Origin: an uncultured Roseburia sp.
GTDB taxonomy: Bacteria; Bacillota; Clostridia; Lachnospirales; Lachnospiraceae
Assembly (NCBI GenBank): GCA_947573605.1
Contig: CANPGM010000005.1
Span: 55,473 to 119,472, forward strand
DNA: 64,000 bases
Reading direction: 5' to 3'
The position numbers and the translations under genes are program-made. This document shows, one piece after another, positions 50,892-61,389 of the stretch (its first letter is position 1; each line of letters opens with the position of its first letter). Below the pieces are notes generated by a model. It saw only the letters and a program-made list of their open reading frames with translations, did not search any database and had not been told where the DNA came from.

Positions 50892-52151
50892 CTAATTCTT
50901 AAATCCAACTTGACCATTCATCAATAAGGGTAAAAGAAAATCTCTAAGAGAAACTAGCTCTCTATTTTCTTCCTCTAAAATTCTACGCTGACTAGATATT
51001 TCTGATATTATTTTCTCAAACTTATTAACGACAGTTTCTTCTGGCAAAACAATTTTTACTTGTGCAACAATATTTTTAGATATTTCCGTAAATGTAGAAC
51101 CAGTTCCTAATGACTTCAAATACGCTACCATTTTCTTTATTGTATAATAAATAAACTCCGAACCATATTTCTTATTAGGAACAATCGACTTAAAGCCTTG
51201 ATTAGTACATACTTCATTTATTGCTATTCCTATATATCCTATAGGAGCCCTTGAGGTTAAAAGTACAGTTCCTTTTGGCATTAATTTTGCCGAACTATTG
51301 CTTAACCCCATTTCAGATATATTACGTTCTCCATGTGTAATATACTTATCGTTTGAATTTGATAAATCATTAGGAGTTATCCATGCAATTCCATTTTTAC
51401 AATAGTATTCTGGATGCTCTGTCGAGGGAGTCCCTCCTGATACAATCTCTCCAACATCTTCTAATATTCCATTTTTCCATCCCTCTGGAATATCTTTTTT
51501 CAATTCATCATTCCAAACCATTTTCCCGCCAGAAGATTTATAAGGCTGTCCATCTTTATTAGGAAATTCATACTGTAAAAACCAATAGTCATAAATGGTT
51601 TTTGCTATCGACTCCAATTCTCCATTAATGTGATTATTATTTTCAATCTTTCTATCTATATCATATATCAAATCAATTTCCACACTATTAGCAGGCAATT
51701 TAATTTTATTTATTATTGAAACTGGTAATTGTTTTTGTACTGACCCAGACATCATATCTAAGATTTGTTTTTGAACAAAATTACTTTTCAGCAAATAATA
51801 TACTTGCAAAGGTTTATATTTTCCGTTGCATCTGATTATGATCATACCGGAATTAATTCGGATATTATCATAAGGCACCGTTCCATCATATAATGCAACG
51901 TTTCCAACACTTCCCCTTGTCATCATTACGATATCGTAACGTTGCAGTTTGCCATTTCTTAATTTCTTGTCTTTTTCCTCAGTAATAAAGTGTTTTTCTG
52001 AAAAATCAAATCCCACTTTAGTAATGTTACCTGCATCTAAAAACAGGCAAAACTCTTTATCAAAAAATTCATTCTTCGATGGATAATTCACACCTCTATC
52101 TCCATCAATTAATATAATATCTGTATCTTCAATTTGAATGAAATCATTCAT
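50892..52151 (-). CDS. hsdS: Type I restriction-modification specificity subunit HsdS
   Basis: A 419-residue protein with two target-recognition domains, each ending in a conserved helix: NKIKLPANSVEIDLIYDIDRKIENNNHINGELESIAKTIYDYWF (about 145-190) and VLPEETVVNKFEKIISEISSQRRILEEENRELVSLRDFLLPLLMNGQV at the C-terminus. The second half starts with PEGWKNGILEDVGEIVSGGTPSTEHPEYY. It sets the DNA target of the whole complex. It overlaps hsdM by 8 bp. AT content is clearly higher than in the backbone. Confidence 0.94.
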   Translation of the reverse strand: MNDFIQIEDTDIILIDGDRGVNYPSKNEFFDKEFCLFLDAGNITKVGFDFSEKHFITEEKDKKLRNGKLQRYDIVMMTRGSVGNVALYDGTVPYDNIRINSGMIIIRCNGKYKPLQVYYLLKSNFVQKQILDMMSGSVQKQLPVSIINKIKLPANSVEIDLIYDIDRKIENNNHINGELESIAKTIYDYWFLQYEFPNKDGQPYKSSGGKMVWNDELKKDIPEGWKNGILEDVGEIVSGGTPSTEHPEYYCKNGIAWITPNDLSNSNDKYITHGERNISEMGLSNSSAKLMPKGTVLLTSRAPIGYIGIAINEVCTNQGFKSIVPNKKYGSEFIYYTIKKMVAYLKSLGTGSTFTEISKNIVAQVKIVLPEETVVNKFEKIISEISSQRRILEEENRELVSLRDFLLPLLMNGQVGFKN

Positions 52152-53823
52152 ATTTCAACTCCACCAACCTCTTTTCAATTTCACTTTCAAGAAATTTCCC
52201 CTCGGCAAACAACTTTCCTAACCTGTCAGCATATGCCGTCATTCTCTGCTCAAACGCCTCTTGTGACAATTCCACGAACTCAATTCTCACTTCGAAATAC
52301 TGCCCCGCTGATAAAGAATAATTTTTTTCGACAATCTGCTCATATGTAACAGCAACACTAAAATCCTCAATTACTTCCTGATTAATAAATGTATCTTCTA
52401 TTTTGATCACTTCATCAGGACGTAAAACCGTTCTCTGATTCTTTCCCTCTTTCCTCTTTTCCCCCAGCTTAGACGCATCAATTAACATAATATTTCCATT
52501 TTGATTTGACTTATCTATAAAAAGAACAGATACGTTTGTCCCTGTATTGGCAAAGATATTAGACGGCATGGAAATAACGCCCTTCAACCAATGTTTATCA
52601 ACTATCGTCTGGCGCACCGTCTTTTCAATCCCCGATTGTGCCGTAATAAAACCTGTTGGCACAACAATAGCTGCTTTTCCATCTTCTTTTAAACTCCAGA
52701 GAATATGTTGGATAAAACATAGATAAACTCCCATTGATTCCTTTTTCTTATTTGGGATTTTAGGAACGCCTGCAAAAAATCTTTTAATTCCATCCCTTAG
52801 TTCTGAATCCTCCCACTTCTGTTCAATCATATTTCTGGTAGAAGAAAAATCCATTTTGAATGGGGGATTCGATGTAATATAGTCAAACTGCTTTACTCCG
52901 GAACTTGGATCGTGTGCCACTTTATAATGTGCTGGTGTTTCCAGCGTATCTCCCTCAATGATATTGTCCAAACTATTTGTAAGCCCATTCAGCAGCATAT
53001 TTGTTCTAAGAAATCTGGATGATTTTCCAGAAATATCCTGTGTATAAACTTGCGCTCTATCCCCGAAACTTCCTTTCCCTAAAGCATTCGCCAGATGAAG
53101 AACCAACGAACCCGAACCTGCGGACGGGTCATACACATCATATATTTTATCCTCTACTGGGGACATCTCTACTAAAATCTTTGCAATAATGGCAGAAATA
53201 GCCTGTGGCGTGAAATATTCCGCATATACACCGCTAGCAACATTGTAATCCTTAATCAGATACTCAAAAATTGCACTGTAAAAATCAAAATTATTTTTAA
53301 ATGCTTCTCCGAAATCAAATTTGTCCTGACTGATAATTCCAAAAATGTTCTTAGCAAAATTATTTCTTTTCGATGCTTCCACATTCTCTGTCACTCTGGT
53401 AAATAGTGGCTTTCTTCCCCCATCCGCCGTATCAATACTAAATTCTTCATTTTCCGGATAATTAGAAATCCTCTCCAATGCATCATCAAAAAGCTTATAA
53501 AAATCGTTGTTCCCAACTTTATTAATCAAACATTCAATGGTATCCTCATACTTAAAGGCTACATCCTGTGGATATGTATCATAAAATCCCGCAAGCATAT
53601 CATTATCCTGCAAAACTTTTTCAGTACTCATATCCATATCATTTGCGAAATCTTTCATATTTGCCATAAACTTATCATTTAGAAACTTATAGAGAAATAC
53701 AGAAGTAATTACTACTTCTTCACTTGCCTGATTTGACAATCCGTTCGTCTGGCAAAGACCCTTCATTTCATCAATCATCTGTTTTATTTTATTCTCTAAC
53801 ATAAAAATATCTGGCATTGTCAT
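52144..53823 (-). CDS. hsdM: Type I restriction-modification methyltransferase HsdM
   Basis: A 559-residue N6-adenine methyltransferase. An N-terminal helical domain (MLENKIKQMIDEMKG...) precedes the catalytic domain: EYFTPQAISAIIAKILVEM, SAM loop YDPSAGSGSLVLHLANALG, and catalytic SNPPF (in DYITSNPPFKMDFSSTRN). It modifies the HsdS target site and forms the M2S core. It begins 5 bp after hsdR. Confidence 0.96.
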   Translation of the reverse strand: MTMPDIFMLENKIKQMIDEMKGLCQTNGLSNQASEEVVITSVFLYKFLNDKFMANMKDFANDMDMSTEKVLQDNDMLAGFYDTYPQDVAFKYEDTIECLINKVGNNDFYKLFDDALERISNYPENEEFSIDTADGGRKPLFTRVTENVEASKRNNFAKNIFGIISQDKFDFGEAFKNNFDFYSAIFEYLIKDYNVASGVYAEYFTPQAISAIIAKILVEMSPVEDKIYDVYDPSAGSGSLVLHLANALGKGSFGDRAQVYTQDISGKSSRFLRTNMLLNGLTNSLDNIIEGDTLETPAHYKVAHDPSSGVKQFDYITSNPPFKMDFSSTRNMIEQKWEDSELRDGIKRFFAGVPKIPNKKKESMGVYLCFIQHILWSLKEDGKAAIVVPTGFITAQSGIEKTVRQTIVDKHWLKGVISMPSNIFANTGTNVSVLFIDKSNQNGNIMLIDASKLGEKRKEGKNQRTVLRPDEVIKIEDTFINQEVIEDFSVAVTYEQIVEKNYSLSAGQYFEVRIEFVELSQEAFEQRMTAYADRLGKLFAEGKFLESEIEKRLVELKYE

Positions 53824-53828
53824 ACTCC

Positions 53829-56800
53829 TTATTTGAATAACTGTATATTCGTGTATAAATCATTCAACAATTGTACATAGAATCCTTTTATTTTTCCATA
53901 CAATTTTTCTTTTAAAAGAATCTTTGTAACCCTTGATTTTATGGCGTCAGCAAAATTTTTTCTTCCTTGAATTGTGACTATCTCTTTATCTAAGGTATCT
54001 TTTATTTCGTTATATATGATAACTAGGGTACGCTCAATCTCTGATTTATCGGCAGGATATAATTCTATGGCATCCTGATAGGTTTTCACAAAAGCATAGC
54101 TGCCACCGTAAATCTTCGATAACCTTTCATTTTCATAATTGATATTTCTCGCCCGCTCAAGAGCCTCTAACAATTCATCAGTAATAGAATCTAAATCATT
54201 TAAATCTGAAATAGACAAATCATTGAAAATTTTCTGTAATAGTTCGTCCAACTTTCTTATTTTAATATCACCTTTATTTTTGTTTTTCTTTATCTCATTT
54301 TGTATATCCCTGACAACTTTTGAGAATCTTTGAAACTTAGGATTATCCTGCGTCATCTGTCCAAGATCCATAATGATAATTTTCACTTTTATAAATTCAT
54401 ACAAAATCTCTACTACTTCTTCATTTGAGATCACATCCATCATATCAACAGTGTTCTGAGAAAGATTTATAAAATCAATTCTCTCCTGTGTTGATTTCAA
54501 GAGTTTTTTATTTTTATCACAATCAATCTGCGCAGCATAATCCATGGCTCTTGAAAGAATAAACTCCGTCTGACATTCTTTGATGCCATTTAAGAGCCTT
54601 TTAATTTTAAGCAGCGTTTCTTTATTATAAAAAGTAAGCTGTTTTGAAAACCTTTCCAAATTATCCGTAGAAATAATATCTTCTAACTCATCTGCATACT
54701 TATGATACTTCCTGTTAATATCTTCTTTATCAACAACTAATCCCGAAAGAGAGCCTTCATTTTCTCCATTTTCATTAAGGTCCGCTTCAAGCTCTTTTAT
54801 GTAGGCTTCTATGGTCTTGTCATACTCCTGCTCTATATCCACAAAATCAACGATATAACCATACTTATAAATCTTTCCGTTTGGAGACTTATAAGGTCTG
54901 TTTACTCTTGATATGGTCTGCAAAAGTGACTGTGCATGTGGTCCCCGCAGGAGATACATTTTTTTCAAACGCTTCACATCATATCCTGTCGTAAGCATGA
55001 AATTTACAACTAAAATATCAGGAGCAAGCGTTTCTCTAAAGTCCACTTGATTATTTTTATTGATTTGCTTTTGCTTCGGATCATCTGTATCTGTGATAAC
55101 AAGTCCGGTATTTAGCTTTGAATTATCTTTAAACCACTGGTGAACCTTTTTCGCCTGCGGATTTGTTCTGCAAACTATCATCCCGCCTATAGATGTATCT
55201 GCGTTCTGAAGCCTAAAATTGACAAAATCCTTTTCTATAAATGCACCCAAAGCATTTACATAAGCATCAGATTCGTATACATCTTTATCTTCAAGCTGTT
55301 TATCTTCTATTTCCAGATTCTTTTTAATTTCAGTTTTTGCAACAGTATCAATATTTTCCTTTTTGATTCTAAGTGTATATCCATCCGCAATGGATTTATC
55401 ATAAAAATATTTATGAATATAATCGCCAAACTTCAAATTAGAACGTTCTTTCTTTGAAAGTAACGGTGTACCAGTAAGTGCAATATAAATAGCATCCATA
55501 TCACAAATTATAAGATTTTTAAAAAATTCACCTGTGGAAGAGTAACTTCTATGCGCTTCATCAACAAAAAAGATACGCTGGACCTTGGCATTATAATCAT
55601 TCTTTGCCTCTGGCATTTTCCCCTCGAATTTTTGTATATTTACAACGCATATTTCACCAATTGCCTTACTACTAACATCTGTTGAAAGAGCCTTATTTAG
55701 CTCTTTGCTAAAACTTGTCTTATTTTCGCAATTAACAGTATTCAAGCCTCTATTAGTAAACTCGATACTGGCTTGCGTGAGCAAATCAAGTCTGTCCACC
55801 ACAAAGAAAAACCTTGTGCTAATATCTTTCTTGGAATAATAATCCCTGATAATACGATTAGAAAAAGCTGCTATTGCTGTCTTTCCGGAACCTTGTGTAT
55901 GCCAGATAATGCCACCCTTACCGCCAGTTTCTAATCTTTCAATAATTTTTCTGGTGGCAAAGAATTGAGGATAGCGCATAATGTGCTTCTCCGGAATCTG
56001 GCTGCTAATAAACATAATCCCATACTGCAAGAAATATAAAAATCTTTCTTTGTCAAATATAGAAGTTACAAAACTATTACAGGGTGTTCCTACTTTCAAG
56101 TTCTCCGCAAACTCCGGCGTATCTGTTTCGTCCGGATTATAACCGCAGTCTTTCATTATATATTTAATTGTATCCTCATCAATCTCTTTGTATGGATACG
56201 TTAAATGATACTGTTCATTATCCTCTCTGAAAAACGAAAAGCTGGTATTATTTCCATTTGGCGTTGTATAAAATGAGCCCGCCTTTACATCTTCCGCATC
56301 GTCATCCTCTTCATATTCCATATTATTAGAAAAAGATACCAACTGAATCAGATTAAAAAATTTCTTATAATCCGGATTCTGTAGTCTTTTATTTATCATT
56401 CTGTTGAATTCTTTCTGTATCCCACCCTCATTATTTGGCTTTTTTACTTCCAGAAAAGCAAGCGGCATACCATTGAGCAGAATATTTATATCAGGTCTGA
56501 ACGAGCCTTCCTCTGTTCCTTCCACAATGCTAAACGGCAATTCATCCACGACTGCAAAATCGTTTTTTGTTATATCCTCAAAATCAATAAGTTTTACCTT
56601 ATTCTTTGGATCAATCAGCCACTTATAAAACTCTTTTCCCAAATCATTATTTTTTAGCACATTATGAATATCTGTAACAATAGCTTTAATCTCATCATAA
56701 GTAAATTTTCTGCCATTAATCATTTCAAGCGCAGGCTTAAACCTGTTTACAAAAATCTTTGTATTAAAATCTATATCAATATCATCTGCTTTCATCGACT

Positions 56801-56876
56801 GATAATTGTAACCCAGCCTGAGAAGCTGAATTGTTGCAGGAATTTTTACCCTTGTATCTTCATTAAATGTAAGCAT
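53829..56876 (-). CDS. hsdR: Type I restriction-modification endonuclease/translocase HsdR
   Basis: A 1015-residue protein. The nuclease domain contains RPDINILLNGMPLAFLEVKK (PD-(D/E)XK, about 128-147). The SF2 helicase motor has WHTQGSGKTAIAAF (Walker A), FFVDEAHRSY (DEAH type), ALTGTPL and the later VNFMLTTGYDVKRL and QTISRVNRPYK. The C-terminal helical region docks onto M2S. It is first in the hsdR-hsdM-hsdS operon and complete. Confidence 0.96.
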   Translation of the reverse strand: MLTFNEDTRVKIPATIQLLRLGYNYQSMKADDIDIDFNTKIFVNRFKPALEMINGRKFTYDEIKAIVTDIHNVLKNNDLGKEFYKWLIDPKNKVKLIDFEDITKNDFAVVDELPFSIVEGTEEGSFRPDINILLNGMPLAFLEVKKPNNEGGIQKEFNRMINKRLQNPDYKKFFNLIQLVSFSNNMEYEEDDDAEDVKAGSFYTTPNGNNTSFSFFREDNEQYHLTYPYKEIDEDTIKYIMKDCGYNPDETDTPEFAENLKVGTPCNSFVTSIFDKERFLYFLQYGIMFISSQIPEKHIMRYPQFFATRKIIERLETGGKGGIIWHTQGSGKTAIAAFSNRIIRDYYSKKDISTRFFFVVDRLDLLTQASIEFTNRGLNTVNCENKTSFSKELNKALSTDVSSKAIGEICVVNIQKFEGKMPEAKNDYNAKVQRIFFVDEAHRSYSSTGEFFKNLIICDMDAIYIALTGTPLLSKKERSNLKFGDYIHKYFYDKSIADGYTLRIKKENIDTVAKTEIKKNLEIEDKQLEDKDVYESDAYVNALGAFIEKDFVNFRLQNADTSIGGMIVCRTNPQAKKVHQWFKDNSKLNTGLVITDTDDPKQKQINKNNQVDFRETLAPDILVVNFMLTTGYDVKRLKKMYLLRGPHAQSLLQTISRVNRPYKSPNGKIYKYGYIVDFVDIEQEYDKTIEAYIKELEADLNENGENEGSLSGLVVDKEDINRKYHKYADELEDIISTDNLERFSKQLTFYNKETLLKIKRLLNGIKECQTEFILSRAMDYAAQIDCDKNKKLLKSTQERIDFINLSQNTVDMMDVISNEEVVEILYEFIKVKIIIMDLGQMTQDNPKFQRFSKVVRDIQNEIKKNKNKGDIKIRKLDELLQKIFNDLSISDLNDLDSITDELLEALERARNINYENERLSKIYGGSYAFVKTYQDAIELYPADKSEIERTLVIIYNEIKDTLDKEIVTIQGRKNFADAIKSRVTKILLKEKLYGKIKGFYVQLLNDLYTNIQLFK

Positions 56877-57128
56877 TTTTGACCTCCGCTTTTTATGTAT
56901 TTAATCATCTGATATTCTTATATCCTGCTCTTAATTCCCCTTACTACTTTCTTTATATCCCTTGCAGGAAATTTAATTAATTATTATCTAATGATAATTT
57001 TAATAATAAAATCATCCTAATAAATTCTAATGCTCCCTTAATTGCCGCTTCCTTATTTCGTTTAGGCAACAGACACACCGGCCCTACGTATGACGGAGCT
57101 ACCATGAGGGGAACACAATTCTATATTA

Positions 57129-58133
57129 TTACTTCTTCGCTTTTTTCTTTGCTGTTCTATGTATGTCTTTAATACTTTCTAAATATTCTTCTTCAACTGG
57201 TGACAAGTTCTGAACTTGATATTTTCTGTATTCTTCCGTTGCTTTTTCCATTGCCTGTACATGGCTGATTGTTCCTGCCCCCTGCAATAATTTTTCTCCA
57301 GTCGTTTTCAACACATTATCAAGATGCTCTACATAATCAGACATATACATAGGATGGTGGCGCATTGCCTGAATTTCTGCAAAATCAAAATATCCCGATA
57401 CAATATTATTTAAAATCTTCAATTCTTCCTCATTTAGATAATTCTTTGCGATGCCGATATCTTTTAATGCTGGAAAATCACCTGAAAAATTCTTAAGTCC
57501 CATTAATGGTTGTTCTGCATTTGCACGTTCATATATTACTTCAGCCGCCGTATGCCCATGCGCTACATAATACAGCTTATTTTGAACCATTTTAAAAAAC
57601 GCAATAGATTCACTGCTTTTGGGATTATAATCTACACTTGTAGCATGAAGATCCAGCACCTGTCGGTACATCACTTTTTCCGATGAACGAATATCCCGTA
57701 TACGGTCTAATAACTCTTTCCAGTAATTCCCTCCACCCAAATTTTTCAATCGGTCATCATCCATCGTAAAACCTTTTACCATATATTCTTTTAGGCGTTC
57801 TGTCGCCCAACGCCGAAATTGTGTAGCAATTCCAGATTTTACTCTATAACCAAGAGATATAATCATATCAAGATTATAGTAGAACATCTCCCGTGACACC
57901 TCTCGATTTCCTTCCCTGCGAACCTGTCGGAATTTCCGACAGGTTGAGTCTTCATCCAGTTCAAATTCTTCATATATATGTGCAATATGTTCTACGACAT
58001 TTGTCCGCGATGTTCGGAACAAATCTGCCATTTGCTGTTGTGTCAACCACACTGTTTCGTCCTGTATTTTAACTTCAATGTTTATCAAACCATCTTCGGA
58101 TTGATATATAAGGATTTCTCCATAATTATCCAC
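57129..58133 (-). CDS. RhuM-family protein associated with the type I system
   Basis: A 334-residue RhuM protein: EILIYQSEDGLINIEVKIQD, ETVWLTQQQMADLFRTSRTN and VVEHIAHIYEEFELDEDSTCRKFRQ are family hallmarks, with a helix-turn-helix-like N-terminus. The C-terminal half carries FARANAEQPLMGL-like sequence (here YERANAEQPLMGLKNF). Start is GTG with GGAGGAG upstream. RhuM proteins often lie beside type I restriction genes; their role is unclear. About 250 bp separate it from hsdR. Confidence 0.9.
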   Translation of the reverse strand: MDNYGEILIYQSEDGLINIEVKIQDETVWLTQQQMADLFRTSRTNVVEHIAHIYEEFELDEDSTCRKFRQVRREGNREVSREMFYYNLDMIISLGYRVKSGIATQFRRWATERLKEYMVKGFTMDDDRLKNLGGGNYWKELLDRIRDIRSSEKVMYRQVLDLHATSVDYNPKSSESIAFFKMVQNKLYYVAHGHTAAEVIYERANAEQPLMGLKNFSGDFPALKDIGIAKNYLNEEELKILNNIVSGYFDFAEIQAMRHHPMYMSDYVEHLDNVLKTTGEKLLQGAGTISHVQAMEKATEEYRKYQVQNLSPVEEEYLESIKDIHRTAKKKAKK

Positions 58134-58158
58134 TTAGAACTCCTCCATCTTCACTTCT

Positions 58159-58287
58159 TTAAACATGCATTTGAATTCTCTGATAAATGGCTTCATGAAT
58201 GTTATCAATATCCGGTTTTTTCATATCTGCTATATTAATTAAAAATTCCGCAATGGAGCGACCAATATCTTCTGATTTTTTTACTGC
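58159..58287 (-). pseudogene. Fragment of an unrecognised gene upstream of the RhuM gene
   Basis: The minus strand reads AVKKSEDIGRSIAEFLINIA then DMKKPDIDNIHEAIYQRIQM and HV before a stop, with no start and a stop just upstream. It looks like the coding end of a helical protein cut by a deletion at the island border next to rlmD. Confidence 0.35.
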
Positions 58288-58303
58288 CTAAAACAAATAA
58301 TTT

Positions 58304-59542
58304 CTAGATATGTTTTCTTTGTATTCCCACTACACATTCTGTGTGCCCCGTAAACGGAAACATATCCACCGGCTGGCACTCTTTCACCTCATACCCGCGC
58401 TTTGCCAGATACCGCAAATCCCGCGCCAGCGTTTCCGGATTACACGAAATATACACTACTTTTTTCGGAGCCAGCTTTACGACAGAAGACAGAAACGCTT
58501 CGTCGCTTCCGGCTCGCGGCGGGTCCATAAAGACCACGTCCGCCCCTGCCGCATTGCTTCCATTTCGCTCTCCAGGTTCCTTCGCCATTCCTGTCATAAA
58601 CATTCCGGCGTCCGCCTGATAGAATCGGATATTCTTAATGTTATTGCGCTTTGCATTGATCACGGCATCCCTTACCGCATCCTTATTCAGCTCTACGCCG
58701 AGCACCTCTTTCGCATAAGGCGCGGCGATGATTCCGAGCGTTCCGATTCCGCAGTAGGCGTCCACAATTCGTTCCTTTCCCGTCAGTCCTGCATACGCAA
58801 CTGCGGTTCGATACAGCGCCTCCGTCTGAACGGGATTCACCTGATAAAATGATTTCGGTGAAATACGGAATGTACATCCGCATAACGTGTCCTCTATATA
58901 TCCTTTTCCGTAAATTGCAGTCTCCCTCTCGCCCAAAACCATACTCGTTCTTTTCTCGTTTATATTTATTACAATTGTAGTTATTTCTGGGTGAAGCTTC
59001 CGCAGGGCTTTTACAAAATTATTTTTGGAAGGCAGAATCGGTGAGCCGAGCACAAGCACGACCATAATCTCACCGCTGGAAAAACCGCGCCGGATCAGCA
59101 CATGTCGAAGCAGACCGTATCCGGTATCCTCATCATACGTCTTAATCTTAAACGAACGAAGCAGCCCCCGGATATCCCGGATAATGGCGTCAGCTTTTTC
59201 GTCTTCAATCCGGCAGTCGTCAATATTTACAACCTCATGCGTTCCCGCCCGGTAAACGCCGGAAATAATTGTGCCGCCCTTTGCAATATCAAACACCGCG
59301 TGCACTTTATTCCGGTAATGAAAAGGGTTGTCCATTCCGATAATCGGATGGACCTTACACAAATCTCCCACATTTTTACGAACAAAATCCTGTTTTTTCT
59401 TTAATTGCTTCTCATAGGGCATACCCTGATAATCACAGCCGCCGCACTTTTTCGCATATGGGCAAAAGTCAGCCGTATTCTTCTTATTTTTTTCTTTTTC
59501 TATTGTCTGATGTTCCTTCTGTTCTTTCATATAAATCCCCAT
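58304..59542 (-). CDS. rlmD: 23S rRNA (uracil-5-)-methyltransferase, RlmD-type
   Basis: About 412 residues. Start is ATG 59542 (MGIYMKEQKEHQ) or 59530, which has GGGG 7 bases upstream. The 4Fe-4S motif CPYAKKCGGCDYQGMPYEKQL is near the N-terminus; the methylase core has AYCGIGTLGIIAAPYAKEVLGVE, VFMDPPRAGSDE and the catalytic Cys in ISCNPETLARD. It methylates a specific uridine of 23S rRNA (position 747 or 1939; several paralogues exist in Bacillota). Confidence 0.93.
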   Translation of the reverse strand: MGIYMKEQKEHQTIEKEKNKKNTADFCPYAKKCGGCDYQGMPYEKQLKKKQDFVRKNVGDLCKVHPIIGMDNPFHYRNKVHAVFDIAKGGTIISGVYRAGTHEVVNIDDCRIEDEKADAIIRDIRGLLRSFKIKTYDEDTGYGLLRHVLIRRGFSSGEIMVVLVLGSPILPSKNNFVKALRKLHPEITTIVININEKRTSMVLGERETAIYGKGYIEDTLCGCTFRISPKSFYQVNPVQTEALYRTAVAYAGLTGKERIVDAYCGIGTLGIIAAPYAKEVLGVELNKDAVRDAVINAKRNNIKNIRFYQADAGMFMTGMAKEPGERNGSNAAGADVVFMDPPRAGSDEAFLSSVVKLAPKKVVYISCNPETLARDLRYLAKRGYEVKECQPVDMFPFTGHTECVVGIQRKHI

Positions 59543-59733
59543 TTCTGCGCACGTTCTATAGCGCAAATCCGCATATGGATTGCAAGTTTGTGTCAAGTGC
59601 GCGCAGACACAACTCTCAGGTGTGAAAAACTTATTTCTCACACCGCCGCTTATTCCGCCCTATGATACTGCTTTTAAATCCTCCAAATGTACCGCTTATA
59701 AAAACGCGCACAATCAGTAAATCTTCATTCTGT

Positions 59734-61389
59734 TCACACATCCATACAGCATACTCTGTCCGCAAGCCGAATCGTCGACGGTCTGTGTGCAATCATCAGA
59801 ATCGTCTTTCTGCCCTGCAGATTTTTCAGAGCCTCGTTTACCAGATGTTCCGATTCGTTATCCAAAGCCGAAGTCGCTTCATCCATAAGAATAATCGGCG
59901 CTTCCTTTAAAATTGCTCTTGCAATTGCAATTCTCTGACGTTGTCCGCCCGACAGATTGTTGCCCCTTTCTCCTGCATTTGTATTATATCCCTCTTCAAA
60001 TCCCATAATAAACTCATGTGCATTTGCCTGTCTGGCCGCCTTAATGACTTCCTCCTTCGACGCTTCCGGATTACCCATTCGTATGTTCTCCTCGATAGAA
60101 CCGTTAAATAAATACGGCTCCTGCGGAACATATGCAATCTGTCTTCTGAGTTCTGCGAGACTGCAGTTTCTGATATCCCGTCCGTTGATCCTGACCGTCC
60201 CCCCGTCGATTGGATAAAATCCAAGAAGAAGCTTGGAAAGCGTTGTCTTTCCGCAGCCGGACGCACCCGTTATCGCCAGGCATTCTCCTTTTTTTACCTC
60301 CAGAGAAAAGCCCTTCAGCACCGAATTTTCACCGTCGTAAGAAAATGAAACGGAATCTATGTTTACCGCCGTCTCTTCCTCTGTGCAGCGTTCCTCCGAC
60401 AAGTCGTCCGTATACCAGTTCTGCGGCTCTCTGACCTCGTCTAAAAAATCAAAAATATGTTTCGCATTCGCAAGACAGCCGACCAGTTCGGGAATATACT
60501 TCCCCATCTGTAAAAACTGAAAAGAAAACGCGCCGTACATCGTGTAAACAGCCGTCAGCGCCCCCAGCGACGTATACCCTTTTTCCACAAAAAAGATTCC
60601 CGTTACAAGGAAAACAAGGGAACAAAGAAGCTCAAACCCCTTTCCGCTGCACTCCAGACACGCCGTGTATAACATCTTTCTGTTTGATTTCTTACCAAAC
60701 TTATGGTTTCCCTCCTGAAACCGGCTTACGGTTTGACGGCCGCCCGCGTACATTCTGACCTGTTCCATTCCCTGCAGCAGATCCGACAGCCGGCTCGCCA
60801 TTCCGGCGTTAATTTCAGAAAGCTCTCTGCTGACTTTATGCATCGGATTCAGCAGAAGCAATTCGACTCCCATCATCACCGCGTTGACCGCCACAAGACA
60901 AAGCGTCAATTGCCAGCTCAGGATAAACATGGGAATCAAAAACGACACTACCTCTATGAACGGCATAACGACTCTTCGCAGCCTCGAACCGTAAATATCG
61001 CCCATTTTTGTTAAATCATACGATATCTTAGACACGATTTCCCCGCTGTGATGTTTCTCATAGTATTGGTACGGCAAACTCATTTCAGCTTCCAATACTT
61101 CCTCCGAAATTGCCCCGAATACCCGTTTTGCCTCGACATTATAACGAATCGTTGCCACCCGGTAAATCAGCAGAGAAGCCACTCCGGCCGCAACAATAAC
61201 GGCAATCGTCACAGCCAGCTTCTGATACGCCCCGGTCTGTGCGATATCGACGACGCTTTTCATCAAAAGAGACCCCATAATAGAAAACATGGCAAAAGTC
61301 ACACTCATAACAAAAATAGCGCCCAGATAAAGATATTTTTTCTTCCCCATCATCCTCATTGAGCGTACAAAAAGTTTATAATTCTCCAT
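59734..61389 (-). CDS. ABC exporter half-transporter (second subunit of a pair)
   Basis: A 551-residue half-transporter from ATG 61389 (MENYKLFVRSMRMMG). Six membrane helices, then the ATPase: GASGCGKTTLSKLLLG, signature NNLSGGQRQR, Walker B IILMDEATSALD, and IAHRPSTIRLADRVCCMDV at the very end. It stops right after the H-loop, shorter by about 25-35 residues than most homologues. The H-loop shows HRPS in place of HRLS. It overlaps the first subunit gene by 14 bp. Confidence 0.9.
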   Translation of the reverse strand: MENYKLFVRSMRMMGKKKYLYLGAIFVMSVTFAMFSIMGSLLMKSVVDIAQTGAYQKLAVTIAVIVAAGVASLLIYRVATIRYNVEAKRVFGAISEEVLEAEMSLPYQYYEKHHSGEIVSKISYDLTKMGDIYGSRLRRVVMPFIEVVSFLIPMFILSWQLTLCLVAVNAVMMGVELLLLNPMHKVSRELSEINAGMASRLSDLLQGMEQVRMYAGGRQTVSRFQEGNHKFGKKSNRKMLYTACLECSGKGFELLCSLVFLVTGIFFVEKGYTSLGALTAVYTMYGAFSFQFLQMGKYIPELVGCLANAKHIFDFLDEVREPQNWYTDDLSEERCTEEETAVNIDSVSFSYDGENSVLKGFSLEVKKGECLAITGASGCGKTTLSKLLLGFYPIDGGTVRINGRDIRNCSLAELRRQIAYVPQEPYLFNGSIEENIRMGNPEASKEEVIKAARQANAHEFIMGFEEGYNTNAGERGNNLSGGQRQRIAIARAILKEAPIILMDEATSALDNESEHLVNEALKNLQGRKTILMIAHRPSTIRLADRVCCMDV

